Program-made: the position numbers and the translations under genes
In this document: positions 8,921 to 17,749 of the stretch, piece after piece
Layout of the letters: every line of letters begins with the position of its first letter
How positions within the stretch are numbered: position 1 is the stretch's first letter
The notes under the pieces: generated by a model
The model's input: only the letters and a program-made list of their open reading frames with translations
What the model was told of the DNA's origin: nothing
The model's database searches: none
Assembly (NCBI RefSeq): GCF_002240355.1
Contig: NZ_CP016353.1
Location: 1,910,501-1,974,500, forward strand
Direction of reading: 5' to 3'
Length of the DNA stretch: 64,000 nt
Source of the DNA: Prauserella marina
Lineage (GTDB): Bacteria > Actinomycetota > Actinomycetes > Mycobacteriales > Pseudonocardiaceae

Positions 8921-9535
8921 CTAGGACTGCGCGAGTTGGTCCAATCCCCTGGTCACCAGGTCGATGCCGATCTGAGCCGAGCCGACGATGTCGGGCAGCG
9001 AGTCACCTCTGGCGATACCGGCACGGGCGGCGCCCTGCATCGCGCCGATGAGCGCGCCGACCGCGCTTCCCGCGGTGATCGGATCCAGCCACGGCGCTGC
9101 CTCGTGCAGCACGGAGGCGAGCCTGTTTTCGGCTTCGTACAGCAGTGCCTGCGATCTCCCGCGCAGTTCCGGCACCGACATGATCAGCTTCGCCTGCGCC
9201 AGGTTGACCTCGCCGCGTGGTTCCTCGCCAGAGGACAGCCAGTCCAGTAGATCCAGCGCGATCAGCCGCAGCGCCTGCGGCGGCGCGTCGTCGGCGAGCC
9301 GCGCTCGGAAGGCGTCTTCGAGGGTGTCGATGCGGCGCATCCGGTGCGCGAACAGTACGTCTTCCTTGCCGGAGAAGTAGTTGAACAGCGTCTTGGTCGA
9401 CACGCCTGCCTCGGCGGCGATCTCGGCGACGGTGGTGTTGGCGTAGCCCTTCTCCTGGAACAGCCGCATGGCCGCCTCGAAGAGCGCGGCCCGGGTCTGC
9501 TGTTTCTTCTGCTCCCGTAATCCCAGCTCTCGCAC
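8921..9535 (-). CDS. TetR family transcriptional regulator
   Basis: 204 residues with an N-terminal TetR DNA-binding domain: REQKKQQTRAALFEAAMRLFQEKGYANTTVAEIAAEAGVSTKTLFNYFSGKEDVLF, about residues 7-55. The remainder is helical and forms the ligand and dimer domain. The start is GTG at 9535. It is divergent from the P450 gene, and the 15-base palindrome TTACAAC-G-GTTGTAA lies between them, so control of the P450-ferredoxin pair and of itself is likely. The ligand is unknown. Confidence 0.9.
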   Translation of the reverse strand: MRELGLREQKKQQTRAALFEAAMRLFQEKGYANTTVAEIAAEAGVSTKTLFNYFSGKEDVLFAHRMRRIDTLEDAFRARLADDAPPQALRLIALDLLDWLSSGEEPRGEVNLAQAKLIMSVPELRGRSQALLYEAENRLASVLHEAAPWLDPITAGSAVGALIGAMQGAARAGIARGDSLPDIVGSAQIGIDLVTRGLDQLAQS

Positions 9536-9563
9536 CGGCTCACCCTACGCCGGCGCCATAAAT

Positions 9564-9578
9564 TTACAACGGTTGTAA
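9564..9578 (+). promoter_or_regulatory. Palindromic operator for the divergent TetR regulator
   Basis: TTACAAC-G-GTTGTAA is a perfect inverted repeat of 7 bases around one central base, the size and form of TetR-family operators. It lies 28 bases upstream of the tetR start and about 70 bases upstream of the preferred P450 start, where it could control both directions. The surrounding sequence is notably AT-rich for this genome. Confidence 0.7.
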
Positions 9579-9645
9579 CTTGGCATCGGATGGTGTTTGA
9601 TAGTTAATGTCAGTTTCCGAACCTGCCCGCCGCGAAGGGAACGTC

Positions 9646-10827
9646 ATGCCCGACCTTCTGCCAACGACGCGCGTCGACCCGTTCGATCCACCACCCGAAC
9701 TGTTCGGCACCGACCAGCCGCTGCGCCCGCTCGCCTATCCCGACGGGCACGAAGGCTGGCTCGTCACCAGCCACACGCTGGCCAAGGCGGTGCTCGCCGA
9801 CCAGCGCTTCAGCAGCAAGCTCGAACTGCGCCGAACCCCGGTGCGCAGGCCCGTCGTCGATGACTTCCGGGTCGGTGAGCCCGCCGCGCCCGGGTTCTTC
9901 ATCGCCATGGACCCGCCTGATCACACCCGGCTCAGGAGACAGCTCACCGGCCAGTTCACGGTGCGCAGAATGAACCAGCTCACCCCGCGCATCGAGCAGA
10001 TCGTCGCCGAGCACCTGGACGCGATGGAGCAGGCGGGACCGCCAGCGGACCTGGTCCAGGCGTTCGCGCTGCCCATCCCCTCACTCGTCATCTGCGAACT
10101 CCTGGGGGTGCCCTACGCCGACAGGGCGGAGTTCCAGCAAGCCAGTTCCGTGCTGCTCGGCCTGGACAGCACCGACGAGCAGGCGGCCGTCGCGATGAAG
10201 TCGATCACCGGCTATCTCGCCGGTCTCGTCGGCCGCAAGCGCGCGGAGCCGGAGGACGACCTGCTCAGCGGGCTCACCGAGGCGGGAGAGCTCAGCGACG
10301 ACGAACTCGTCGGCGTCGCGCTGTTGCTGCTCGTCGCGGGGCACGAGACCACTGCGAACATGCTCGGCCTCGGCACCTTCGCTCTGCTCCAGCACCCTGA
10401 GCAGGCCGAGGCCCTTCGTAGCGGCGCGGTGCCGGTCGACAACGCCGTCGAGGAGCTGATGCGGTACCTCTCGGTGATCCAGTTCGGCACCACCCGCACC
10501 GCGCTGGAGGACGTCGAACTGGCCGGAAGGCTGATCACGAAGGGGCAGGTGCTGACGCTCTCCTTGCCGGCGGCCAACCGAGACCCCGAGAAGTTCCCGA
10601 ACCCGGCCGAACTCGATCTCGGCGGTGACGCGCACGGCCACCTTGCTTTCGGTCACGGGGTGCACCAGTGTCTGGGACAGCAGTTGGCGCGCATCGAGAT
10701 GCGGATCGGGTACGCGGCGCTTTTCGAGCGCTTCCCCGGTCTTTCTCTCGCGGTGCCGCCCTCCGAGGTCCCGGTGCGCGACGACATGGCCATCTACGGA
10801 GTGCATCGGCTCCCGGTGTCGTGGTGA
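9646..10827 (+). CDS. Cytochrome P450
   Basis: 393 residues from the ATG at 9646, which follows an AAGGGA ribosome site; an ATG 39 bases upstream (9607) has none. The I-helix oxygen-activation motif AGHETT lies near residue 231, an ExxR-type helix follows (VEELMRYL), and the heme-ligand loop is FGHGVHQCLGQQLAR with Cys342. The soluble size without a membrane anchor is that of class I bacterial P450s, which need ferredoxin and a reductase. A [3Fe-4S] ferredoxin gene follows directly, so the two form a redox pair. The reductase is not in the window. The substrate is unknown; detoxification or modification of a compound sensed by the adjacent TetR protein is a reasonable guess. Confidence 0.95.
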   Translation: MPDLLPTTRVDPFDPPPELFGTDQPLRPLAYPDGHEGWLVTSHTLAKAVLADQRFSSKLELRRTPVRRPVVDDFRVGEPAAPGFFIAMDPPDHTRLRRQLTGQFTVRRMNQLTPRIEQIVAEHLDAMEQAGPPADLVQAFALPIPSLVICELLGVPYADRAEFQQASSVLLGLDSTDEQAAVAMKSITGYLAGLVGRKRAEPEDDLLSGLTEAGELSDDELVGVALLLLVAGHETTANMLGLGTFALLQHPEQAEALRSGAVPVDNAVEELMRYLSVIQFGTTRTALEDVELAGRLITKGQVLTLSLPAANRDPEKFPNPAELDLGGDAHGHLAFGHGVHQCLGQQLARIEMRIGYAALFERFPGLSLAVPPSEVPVRDDMAIYGVHRLPVSW

Positions 10828-10850
10828 GGGCCGAAGCGAAGGGAGCGAAG

Positions 10851-11045
10851 GTGATCGAGGCGGATCGCGACGTCTGTATCGGTGCCGGAATGTGCGCGCT
10901 CACCGCGCCGGCGGTGTTCGATCAGGACGATGAGGACGGCAGGGTGCTCGTGCTCGACGAACAGCCCCCGGCAAGCGAGGCCGGGGTGGTCCGCGAGGCC
11001 GTCGAGCTGTGCCCGTCGGGTGCGCTCACTCTGCGCGATACGTGA
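10851..11045 (+). CDS. [3Fe-4S] ferredoxin (P450 partner)
   Basis: 64 residues. The cluster ligands are CIGAGMC (two Cys five apart, with Ala in the middle where a 4Fe ferredoxin would have Cys) and a distal CPSGAL, the pattern of actinomycete P450-linked 3Fe-4S ferredoxins. Of the possible GTG starts (10821, 10824, 10851), the one at 10851 has an AAGGGA ribosome site 6 bases upstream and gives the usual short N-terminus before EADRDVCIG. It lies 23 bases after the P450 stop, in the same transcription unit. Its last 20 bases overlap the end of the convergent methyltransferase gene. Confidence 0.92.
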   Translation: MIEADRDVCIGAGMCALTAPAVFDQDDEDGRVLVLDEQPPASEAGVVREAVELCPSGALTLRDT

Positions 11046-11637
11046 GCAGGTAGCGCCAGAACAGCAGGGTGCGGACCGTGCTGCCCGGCAGCAGCCGGTC
11101 CGCTTCCCTTCTCACGCCGTTCATCGTCATCGACCAGTGCCTGACCGGGGCCTGCGGGTGCGGGTCAGAGCCGCCGTTGATCCGTTCACCAGCGTGGACC
11201 AGCAGCCTCGCAGCCATGTTGACCGGCGAGGCGCTCAGCCACTTCGCCCAGTCGCCGGGAGCGCTCGGCCTCGCTAGCCCGAGCACCACCAGCACCCCGC
11301 CTGGCGCGAGTGCCGCCCGCAGGGCGCTCACAGTGCTGAACGGAACGTGGTGCAGTGACGCGAGGCAGGAGATGAAGTCGTAGTGCCCTTCCGGCAGGTC
11401 CATCGCGGTGATGTCGGCTGTCCGGTATTCGATCGATCCGGTGCCCCGCGAACCCAGCGCTCGCGCGATGTCGATCATGCCGGTCGCGGGGTCGACGGCC
11501 GTCACGTCGAGACCCCGCGCCGCGAGCCCGCGCGCGAACCGGCCGCCACCACAACCCACGTCGAGCGCGGTGCGTGCTCCTTCGGGCAGGTGCCGCAGCA
11601 GCAGCGGGTGGTAGCAGTCGTTGTGGTTGAAGGGCAT
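11026..11637 (-). CDS. Class I SAM-dependent methyltransferase
   Basis: 203 residues. Motif I is LDVGCGGGRFARGLA (about residues 25-38), followed by VTAVDPATGMI for the SAM ribose-binding acidic residue, and FISCLASLHHVPF plus LRAALAPGGVLVVLG for motifs IV-VI. Nothing in the sequence shows the methyl acceptor. The gene runs against the P450-ferredoxin pair and overlaps the ferredoxin end by 20 bases. It starts at ATG 11637 and is divergent from folC. Confidence 0.88.
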   Translation of the reverse strand: MPFNHNDCYHPLLLRHLPEGARTALDVGCGGGRFARGLAARGLDVTAVDPATGMIDIARALGSRGTGSIEYRTADITAMDLPEGHYDFISCLASLHHVPFSTVSALRAALAPGGVLVVLGLARPSAPGDWAKWLSASPVNMAARLLVHAGERINGGSDPHPQAPVRHWSMTMNGVRREADRLLPGSTVRTLLFWRYLLTYRAE

Positions 11638-11722
11638 GGCGCAGAACCTAGCCGGGCGCGAGTGAGCACCGGCACCGGACGTAGACTCTCAAACGGTCAG
11701 TATCAGCGCGTTGGGAGTGTGT

Positions 11723-13204
11723 GTGTCGTCCGACGACCAGGAGTTTCCCCCGGAGCTGTCCGCAGGGGACAACTTCATCGCCGGCCCGTTGCCCGACGAT
11801 GAGGCGGAGGAGCGGCCGAGCTTCGACGAGGCCGCCATCGCCGAGCAGGCGCGGTACGAGCTGCGGGCCGTCGAAGCCGAACTCGACGAGCGCTGGCCGG
11901 AAACCAAGATCGCCCCCTCGCTGACCCGCATCACCACACTGGCGAATTTGCTCGGCGATCCACAGCGGACCTATCCCGTGCTGCACGTCGCGGGCACCAA
12001 CGGCAAGAGTTCGACCGCGCGCATGATCGAGGCGCTGCTCACCAGGATGGGCCTGCGCGTCGGCCGATACACCAGCCCGCACTTGCAGTTGGTCACCGAG
12101 CGCATCAGCATCGACGGCGCGCCCATCTCGCCGGAGAAGTACGTCGACACCTTCCGCGACATCGCGCCGTTCATCGGCATGGTCGACAGGGCGGCAGGTG
12201 AGACGGAACCGAAGATGAGCAAGTTCGAGGTGCTCACCGGCATGGCCTTCGCGGCCTTCGCCGACGCCCCCGTCGAGGCGGCTGTACTGGAAACCGGGCT
12301 CGGCGGCACGTGGGACGCGACCAACATCGTCGAAAGCCAGGTCGCCGTCATCACCCCCATCAGCATCGACCACGTCGAGTACCTCGGCGACGACCGCGCT
12401 GGCATCGCGGCCGAGAAGGCGGGAATCATCAAGCCCGGCTCCGTCGCCGTCATCGCGCGCCAGGAACCCGACGTCGAAGAGGTGCTGCTGCGCAGGGCCG
12501 TCGAGGTCGACGCCACCGTCGCCCGTGCGGGCAGCGAATTCGGTGTGCTGTCGAGAGACATCGCCGTCGGCGGGCAGATGCTGCGCCTGCAAGGGCTCGG
12601 CGGGATCTACGAGGAAGTGTTCCTTCCGCTGCACGGTGAACACCAGGCCGACAACGCCGCGCTCGCGCTCGCCGCCGTCGAGGCGTTCTTCGGAGCAGGC
12701 AAGGAAAGGCAGCTCGTACAGGACGCCGTGCGGGAGGCGTTCGCGGAGGTGCAAACCCCGGGAAGGCTGGAAAGGGTGCGGGCCGCGCCTGCCGTCCTGC
12801 TCGACGCAGCGCACAACCCGCACGGCGCCGCCGCGCTCGCCGCGACCATCGACTCGGAGTTCGCCTTCCGCAGGCTCGCCGCCGTGGTGGGGGTCATGCG
12901 CGACAAAGACGCGCGAGGCATCCTCGAAGCGCTGGAGCCGGTCGTGTCCGAGATCGTCGTCACCAGTAACACGTCGGAACGCGCCATGCCGGTCGACGAA
13001 CTCGCGTCGCTGGCCGTTCTGGTGTTCGGGGAGGAACGCGTCACCGCCGAACCTTCGCTGGAGAGCGCCATCGAGACCGCCATCGGCCTCGTCGAACAGA
13101 CCGACGACCCCGAGGAGCCCCTCGCGGGTGGCGGCGTGCTGGTCACCGGCTCGGTCGTCACGGTGGGGGAGGCCCGTACATTGTTCGGCAGGGAGCCGGT
13201 ATGA
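11723..13204 (+). CDS. folC: Bifunctional folylpolyglutamate synthase/dihydrofolate synthase
   Basis: 493 residues, in the Mur-ligase-like superfamily. The ATP loop GTNGKSS lies near residue 92, the folate and Mg-binding segment LETGLGGTWDATN follows, and the C-terminal domain has LLDAAHNPHGAAAL. It adds glutamate to dihydropteroate and to folates in the cytoplasm. The N-terminus carries about 50 extra acidic residues before the conserved core, as often seen in actinomycetes. The GTG at 11723 is preferred because GGGAG lies 5 bases upstream; TTG 11711 and GTG 11717 are alternatives. A TAGACT hexamer at 11682-11687 could be the -10 box. The stop overlaps the ATG of the next gene (ATGA), so the DUF4233 protein is co-translated. 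Confidence 0.96.
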   Translation: MSSDDQEFPPELSAGDNFIAGPLPDDEAEERPSFDEAAIAEQARYELRAVEAELDERWPETKIAPSLTRITTLANLLGDPQRTYPVLHVAGTNGKSSTARMIEALLTRMGLRVGRYTSPHLQLVTERISIDGAPISPEKYVDTFRDIAPFIGMVDRAAGETEPKMSKFEVLTGMAFAAFADAPVEAAVLETGLGGTWDATNIVESQVAVITPISIDHVEYLGDDRAGIAAEKAGIIKPGSVAVIARQEPDVEEVLLRRAVEVDATVARAGSEFGVLSRDIAVGGQMLRLQGLGGIYEEVFLPLHGEHQADNAALALAAVEAFFGAGKERQLVQDAVREAFAEVQTPGRLERVRAAPAVLLDAAHNPHGAAALAATIDSEFAFRRLAAVVGVMRDKDARGILEALEPVVSEIVVTSNTSERAMPVDELASLAVLVFGEERVTAEPSLESAIETAIGLVEQTDDPEEPLAGGGVLVTGSVVTVGEARTLFGREPV

Positions 13205-13599
13205 CAGAGGAAACGCAGCAGACACCCCCGCCGCCGGCGAAGGACCCGATGAAGTCCTTCCGGGGCGTGCAGGCCGGAACCCTGGTTCTTGAGGTGATCG
13301 TGCTCGGCCTCGCCCTGCCCGTCGTCGCTCACCTTGGCAACGGCATCACCAGCATTCAGGGCTGGAGCATCATCGCCATCGCGGCGGTGCTGCTGGCCTG
13401 CTGCGCCCTGCTGCGCAAGCTCTGGGTTCCCTGGCTGATCCTCGGCGTGCACGCGGGGCTGCTTGCCTTCGTCGTCGCGCTTCCCGCCGTCGCCATCATC
13501 GGCGGGTTGTTCGCGGCGATCTGGTTGTGGCTCATGTGGATGCGCCGCGACGTCGAAAGGCGCATGGAACAGGGAAGGCTGCCGAGCCAGCAGGCATAG
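13201..13599 (+). CDS. DUF4233 membrane protein
   Basis: 132 residues with about four hydrophobic segments (LVLEVIVLGLALPVVAHL, WSIIAIAAVLLACCALL, WLILGVHAGLLAFVVALP, AIIGGLFAAIWLWLMWM) and a basic C-terminus. A DUF4233 protein directly after folC and before ndk is the standard actinobacterial arrangement (Rv2446c in M. tuberculosis). The ATG overlaps the folC stop. Its function is unknown; the conserved coupling suggests a membrane role linked to folate or cell-wall metabolism, but that is only inference. Confidence 0.88.
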   Translation: MTEETQQTPPPPAKDPMKSFRGVQAGTLVLEVIVLGLALPVVAHLGNGITSIQGWSIIAIAAVLLACCALLRKLWVPWLILGVHAGLLAFVVALPAVAIIGGLFAAIWLWLMWMRRDVERRMEQGRLPSQQA

Positions 13600-13662
13600 C
13601 GTTCACCGCCGCGCAAGGCGGAGTTGGCCGCCCGGACCTCCGGACCGGATAGAAGTGGCGGC

Positions 13663-15219
13663 ATGACCGAACAGACTCCTCTCCCTCGGCGGGCCATGCT
13701 CAAGGCGGGGCTCGTCGGTACCGGGGTGCTCGCGGCAGGCGCGCTTGGTTCCGGCTCCGCCGCCGCGCTCGTGCGCGCGGACCGGCCCTCGCTGACCCAC
13801 GGCGTGCAGTCCGGTGACGTCAGTGCCGACTCGGCGATCGTGTGGACGAGGGCCGACCGGCCGTCCCGGATGATCGTCGAGGTCTCCGGCGACCCCGCGT
13901 TCCGGCGCACTCGCACCGTGCGCGGGCCGCTGCTGACTCCCGGCACCGGCGGGACGGGCAAGGTGCGCCTTCGCGGTCTTCGTCCGGGAAGTGAGGTGCA
14001 CTACCGCGTCACGGCGCAGTCGCTGGATGGCAGGGTTGTCAGCGCGCCGCTGACGGGACGGTTGCGCACCGCGCCGCGAGGCGACGAGGACGTCCGGCTG
14101 CTGTGGTCGGGCGACGTCGCGGGACAGGGCTTCGGGATCAACCCCGAGATCGGCGGCATGACCGTGTTCGCCGCGATGGCGGCCAGGCGGCCCGACCTGT
14201 TCCTGCACTGCGGGGACACCGTCTACGCCGACGGTCCGCTCACCGAGAAGGTGGAACTTCCCGACGGCCGGGTCTGGCGCAACATCGTCACGCCGGAGAA
14301 GGCCAAGGTCGCCGAAACCCTCGCCGAGTACCGGGGACAGCACGCCTACAACCTGCTCGACGACAACCTTCGCGCGTTCGCGGCCGAGGTGCCGAGCTAC
14401 GTTCAGTGGGACGACCACGAGGTCGTGAACAACTGGTATCCCGGCGAGATCCTGGATCTGCCCGAATACTCCGAGAAACGGGTGGACGTGCTGGCCCGCA
14501 GGGCCTTCCAGGCGTTTCACGAGTGGTATCCGATCGACCACAAGTCCGCGGTGGACGGACGGGTGTACCGCAACTTCCGGTACGGCGACAGGGTCGAGGT
14601 GTTCGTGCTCGACATGCGCAGCTACAAGGACCGCAACGACGCCGACCAGACGAAGCCCGGTTCCGTGCTGGGGCGAAGGCAGGCCGACTGGCTGGTGCGC
14701 GCGCTCGGCGCGAGCACGGCCACGTGGAAGATCGTTCAGGCCGATTTGCCGATCGGGCTCGTCGTGCCCGATGGCGACGACACCGGCGACATCGAGGGCG
14801 TCGCGAACGGGCTTCCCGGCGCGCCGGGTGGCAGGGAGGCCGAGCTGGCCATGGTGCTGAGGGAGATCGCGCGGCGAAGGGTGCGCAACGTGGTGTGGCT
14901 GACGGCCGACGTGCACTACACCGCCGCGCACCACTACTCGCCCGACCGTGCCGCGTTCACCGGCTTCGATCCGTTCTGGGAATTCGTGTCCGGCCCGCTC
15001 AACGCGGGAGCCTTCGGCCCGAACACACTGGATCCGACGTTCGGTCCCAAGGCCGTCTTCGTTCACGCGCCGCCGGTCGCGAACACGTCGCCGATGGGCG
15101 GTTTCCAGCATTTCGGCGAGCTCGACGTCGACGGCGCGAGCGGTGAGCTGACCGTCAGCCTCCGCGACGGTGCCGGTTCCTCCCTGTGGTCGACGACCCT
15201 GCGCCCGCAGGGCAGATGA
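13663..15219 (+). CDS. PhoD-type alkaline phosphatase/phosphodiesterase, Tat-exported
   Basis: 518 residues from ATG 13663. The N-terminus carries a twin-arginine signal (PRRAMLKAGLVGTGVLAAGAL) ending near AAALV. Next comes the small PhoD N-terminal beta domain (THGVQSGDVSADSAIVWTRADRPSRM), then the metallophosphatase domain with DLFLHCGDTVYADG, QWDDHEVVNNW and WLTADVHYTAAHHY, which hold the Asp, Asn and His metal ligands. PhoD enzymes bind Fe3+/Ca2+ and release phosphate from mono- and diesters outside the cell. The gene stands between DUF4233 and ndk, a position where M. tuberculosis has no such gene, so it is an insertion into the conserved order. No Pho box was recognised upstream. Confidence 0.92.
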   Translation: MTEQTPLPRRAMLKAGLVGTGVLAAGALGSGSAAALVRADRPSLTHGVQSGDVSADSAIVWTRADRPSRMIVEVSGDPAFRRTRTVRGPLLTPGTGGTGKVRLRGLRPGSEVHYRVTAQSLDGRVVSAPLTGRLRTAPRGDEDVRLLWSGDVAGQGFGINPEIGGMTVFAAMAARRPDLFLHCGDTVYADGPLTEKVELPDGRVWRNIVTPEKAKVAETLAEYRGQHAYNLLDDNLRAFAAEVPSYVQWDDHEVVNNWYPGEILDLPEYSEKRVDVLARRAFQAFHEWYPIDHKSAVDGRVYRNFRYGDRVEVFVLDMRSYKDRNDADQTKPGSVLGRRQADWLVRALGASTATWKIVQADLPIGLVVPDGDDTGDIEGVANGLPGAPGGREAELAMVLREIARRRVRNVVWLTADVHYTAAHHYSPDRAAFTGFDPFWEFVSGPLNAGAFGPNTLDPTFGPKAVFVHAPPVANTSPMGGFQHFGELDVDGASGELTVSLRDGAGSSLWSTTLRPQGR

Positions 15220-15272
15220 CCAGGCAGCTAGGCTGCGCACACCGTTGGTAGTGAATGAAGGAGTTACACCCC

Positions 15273-15683
15273 GTGAGTGAACGCACGCTGGTTCTGATCA
15301 AGCCCGATGGCGTCAAGCGGGGCCTCGTCGGTGAGGTGATTTCGCGCATCGAGCGCAAGGGTCTCACGATCGCCGCGATGGACCTGCGCAATGTCGAGCG
15401 TTCGGTGGCCGAAGAGCACTACGCCGAGCACAAGGAGAAGCCGTTCTTCGGCGAACTGCTGGAGTTCATCACCTCAGGCAAGGTCGTGGCGCTCGCGGTC
15501 GAGGGGCCGAGGGCGATCGCAGCCTTCCGCCAGCTCGCCGGTGGCACCGACCCTGTCGAGAAGGCGACGCCGGGCACCCTGCGCGGCGACTTCGCGCTGG
15601 AGACCCAGTTCAATCTCGTGCACGGCTCGGACGCGCCGGAGTCCGCGGAGCGCGAACTGAAACTCTGGTTCCCCGACCTCTGA
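15273..15683 (+). CDS. ndk: Nucleoside-diphosphate kinase
   Basis: 136 residues, full family length. The N-terminus is [15 protein letters not shown], and the active-site His lies in [15 protein letters not shown], whose SD/SAE residues are typical. It equilibrates NTP and NDP pools in the cytoplasm. The GTG at 15273 is chosen because an AAGGAG ribosome site ends 9 bases upstream and the protein then starts SERTLVL, as in relatives. An ATG at 15255 is in frame but has no ribosome site. A TAGGCT -10-like hexamer lies about 40 bases upstream. An intrinsic terminator follows. Confidence 0.98.
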   Translation: MSERTLVLIKPDGVKRGLVGEVISRIERKGLTIAAMDLRNVERSVAEEHYAEHKEKPFFGELLEFITSGKVVALAVEGPRAIAAFRQLAGGTDPVEKATPGTLRGDFALETQFNLVHGSDAPESAERELKLWFPDL

Positions 15684-15709
15684 GCGCATTCGACGCCGAG
15701 TTCCCTTGT

Positions 15710-15772
15710 CACCGCTGGGAAAGCTCCGTTCGCCACCTCTTGGCGAGGATGCCTTCCCGGCGGTGATTTTTT
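15710..15772 (+). terminator. Intrinsic terminator after ndk
   Basis: The arms CACCGCTGGGAA (15710-15721) and TTCCCGGCGGTG (15754-15765) pair over 12 bases with one G-U. A nested hairpin CGCCA-N5-TGGCG lies in the loop (15731-15745), and six T residues follow at 15767-15772. A classical U tract is uncommon in such a GC-rich genome, which makes this a confident call. Confidence 0.75.
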
Positions 15773-15820
15773 CCACTAGCGTCGATACGGCTAGTGGATC
15801 TCGGGGGAAAGGCTGGGGAC

Positions 15821-17422
15821 GTGGGCGGATTTCGCAGGCGCATGGCCGTGCTTGGTTCGGTGCTCGTTGCGGCGGGTGTGCTGAGCGCGCCGCAGGCGCA
15901 GGCCGAACCTTCCGGGGAGCAGCCGCTTGGCACCAACGGCGCTGCCGTTCCGGAGGTGAACTGGGCGGAGTGTGCCGAGGGCGCGCCGGAATCCTACGAG
16001 TGCGCCGAGGTCGAGGTTCCCCTTTCCTATCGTGACCCGCACGGCGAGACGATCACGCTCGCGGTCGGCAGATTGCCTGCCGCCGACCAGGACCACAAAC
16101 TCGGCACCATCTTCTACAACCCCGGTGGGCCAGGCGGTTCCGGCCGGTACGCCCCCGAACTGACCGACCGGTTGCACGAACGGTTCGACATCGTCGGATT
16201 CGATCCGCGTGGCATTCACGAGAGCACGCCGTTGCGGTGTTTCACCGACGACGAGGAGGCGGCCAAGCTCGCCGGAACCTTTCCCGTGACCATCCAGGAG
16301 AAGAAGCGGCGTATCGCCGAAACGGCGGAGGCGACCGCGTCGTGCGCCGAGAACGCGGGCCCGCTCGTCAACCACATGTCGACGGCCAACGTGGCGCGCG
16401 ACATGGATCTGCTTCGCCAGGCCATCGGCGAGCAACAGCTTTCGTACTACGGCATTTCCTACGGCAGCCATCTGGGAACGGTGTACGCCAACCTGTTCCC
16501 CGACAAGGTGGGTTCGGTGGTCATCGACGCGGTGCTCGACCCCGTCGAGTGGACCGAGGGCTACCGGCCGGTCGATCGCTTCGCGCCGTTCAGTTTCCGT
16601 CTCGGCAGTCATGGTGGCGCGCAGCGCGCGCTGGAGACCTTCCTCGGCGCGTGCGAAAACGACGAACGATGCGCGTTCAGGGAACCGGGGCAGGACTTGC
16701 TCGCGAAGTACGACACCGTGCTCGACCGGTTGCTCGAACAGCCAGCGGTCATCACGCCACCCGGCGGGGAACCGACCGAGGTGACCTACCAGACGGCGGT
16801 GCAGGCCACGCTCGGCCAGTTGTACGACGCGGCGAGTTCGGCTTCGCTCGGCGAATTCCTCCAGGCGCTGGCCGACGCGACCGACCCTGACGTCGCGACC
16901 AAGGGCAGCGTGGTCGCCGAAATCCCAGAGGGCCCGCCCGCGCCCGGTTTTCAGACTCCGGGATATATCGGGCCGGAGCAGGGCGTGGCCGTGATGTGCG
17001 CTGACTCGGCCAACCCCGGCACGCCGTGGGTGTGGGACGGCTTCGCGAGGAAAGCCGATCGTGAGGCGCGGGGTTTCGGTTCGCAGTGGGTCTGGATGTC
17101 GCTGCCGTGTGCGACCTGGCCGGTAGCCGACGAGGACAGCTACGCCGGACCGTGGGACCGGCAGACGGCCAACCCGGTGCTGGTCATCGGCAACAGCCTC
17201 GGCGACCCGGCGACCCCGTACGACGATGCGGTGAGCACCTCCCGCCTGCTTGGCGACGCGCGGTTGCTGACGCTGGAGTCGTTCGGGCATGGCGCGAACG
17301 GCAACAGCGAGTGCGTCGACTCGGCCATGGACCGCTATTTCATCGACGGTGAGCTTCCTGAGGAGGGCACCGTGTGCCAGCCGGACAGGGCGCCTTTCGA
17401 CCCGCCGTCCCAAGCCGAGTAG
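15821..17422 (+). CDS. Secreted alpha/beta hydrolase with TAP-like C-terminal domain
   Basis: 533 residues from GTG 15821; GTG 15794 and ATG 15842 are possible. A signal peptide (FRRRMAVLGSVLVAAGVLSAPQAQA) is followed by the tripeptidyl aminopeptidase-like alpha/beta fold: oxyanion segment NPGGPGGSG near residue 104, nucleophile elbow GISYGSHLGT near residue 211, acid residue in IGNSLGDPATPYDD and catalytic His in SFGHGANGNSECVD. The Cys pairs (CAEGAP/CAEVEV, CENDERC, CVD/CQPD) suggest an extracellular disulfide-bonded enzyme. Relatives are SlpD/E and Tap proteases of Streptomyces that trim N-terminal tripeptides. It stands alone upstream of the 21-bp repeat array. Confidence 0.88.
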   Translation: MGGFRRRMAVLGSVLVAAGVLSAPQAQAEPSGEQPLGTNGAAVPEVNWAECAEGAPESYECAEVEVPLSYRDPHGETITLAVGRLPAADQDHKLGTIFYNPGGPGGSGRYAPELTDRLHERFDIVGFDPRGIHESTPLRCFTDDEEAAKLAGTFPVTIQEKKRRIAETAEATASCAENAGPLVNHMSTANVARDMDLLRQAIGEQQLSYYGISYGSHLGTVYANLFPDKVGSVVIDAVLDPVEWTEGYRPVDRFAPFSFRLGSHGGAQRALETFLGACENDERCAFREPGQDLLAKYDTVLDRLLEQPAVITPPGGEPTEVTYQTAVQATLGQLYDAASSASLGEFLQALADATDPDVATKGSVVAEIPEGPPAPGFQTPGYIGPEQGVAVMCADSANPGTPWVWDGFARKADREARGFGSQWVWMSLPCATWPVADEDSYAGPWDRQTANPVLVIGNSLGDPATPYDDAVSTSRLLGDARLLTLESFGHGANGNSECVDSAMDRYFIDGELPEEGTVCQPDRAPFDPPSQAE

Positions 17423-17470
17423 CCCGCACCCCAGCACTCCCGCACCCCCCGGGGTGTCGGCTCGCCCGCC

Positions 17471-17623
17471 GCGCGAGTCCTGTGCTCAAGCCGCCCGCCG
17501 CGCGAGTCCCGCACTCAGGCGCGCGAGTTCTGCATCCAGGCCGCCGAGTTCCGCACTCAGGTGGCCGAGTTCCGCACTCAGGCGCGCGAGTTCTGCATCC
17601 AGTAGGCGAGATCTGCGAACCTG
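17471..17623 (+). repeat. Left half of the 21-bp repeat array (seven units)
   Basis: Seven units of the type GCGCGAGTYCCGCACTCAG, plus two linking bases, run head to tail. Units 3 to 7 begin at 17519, 17540, 17561, 17582 and 17603, exactly 21 bases apart. Units 1 (17471) and 2 (17500) are spaced 29 bases. Each unit holds the dyad GAGT-N5-ACTC, or its variant GAGT-N5-ATCC. The array starts 48 bases after the hydrolase stop and lies in the 496-bp gap between two convergent genes. The sequence between the two halves (17624-17749) is GC-rich, with no recognised gene. Confidence 0.85.
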
Positions 17624-17749
17624 GCTGGTGCGCGGGCGGAATGCGCGCCCGACAGGGGTCCCCGAGCGCTACGTCACCGCGTGGCACGGCAACCCGGCCG
17701 CCCGCAAGCGCTTGCGCCCGACCCGCGAAGTCCCCGGCGCGTCCCTAGA

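Noticed and set aside
13603-15240. 545-codon frame antisense to the PhoD gene; similar long antisense frames over the TAP-like hydrolase (15791-17437), folC (11648-13225) and the FdhF-like gene (2041-3072)
   Set aside because: High GC makes stop codons rare on the opposite strand. None of these frames shows a motif, signal peptide or start context, and the real genes are unambiguous.
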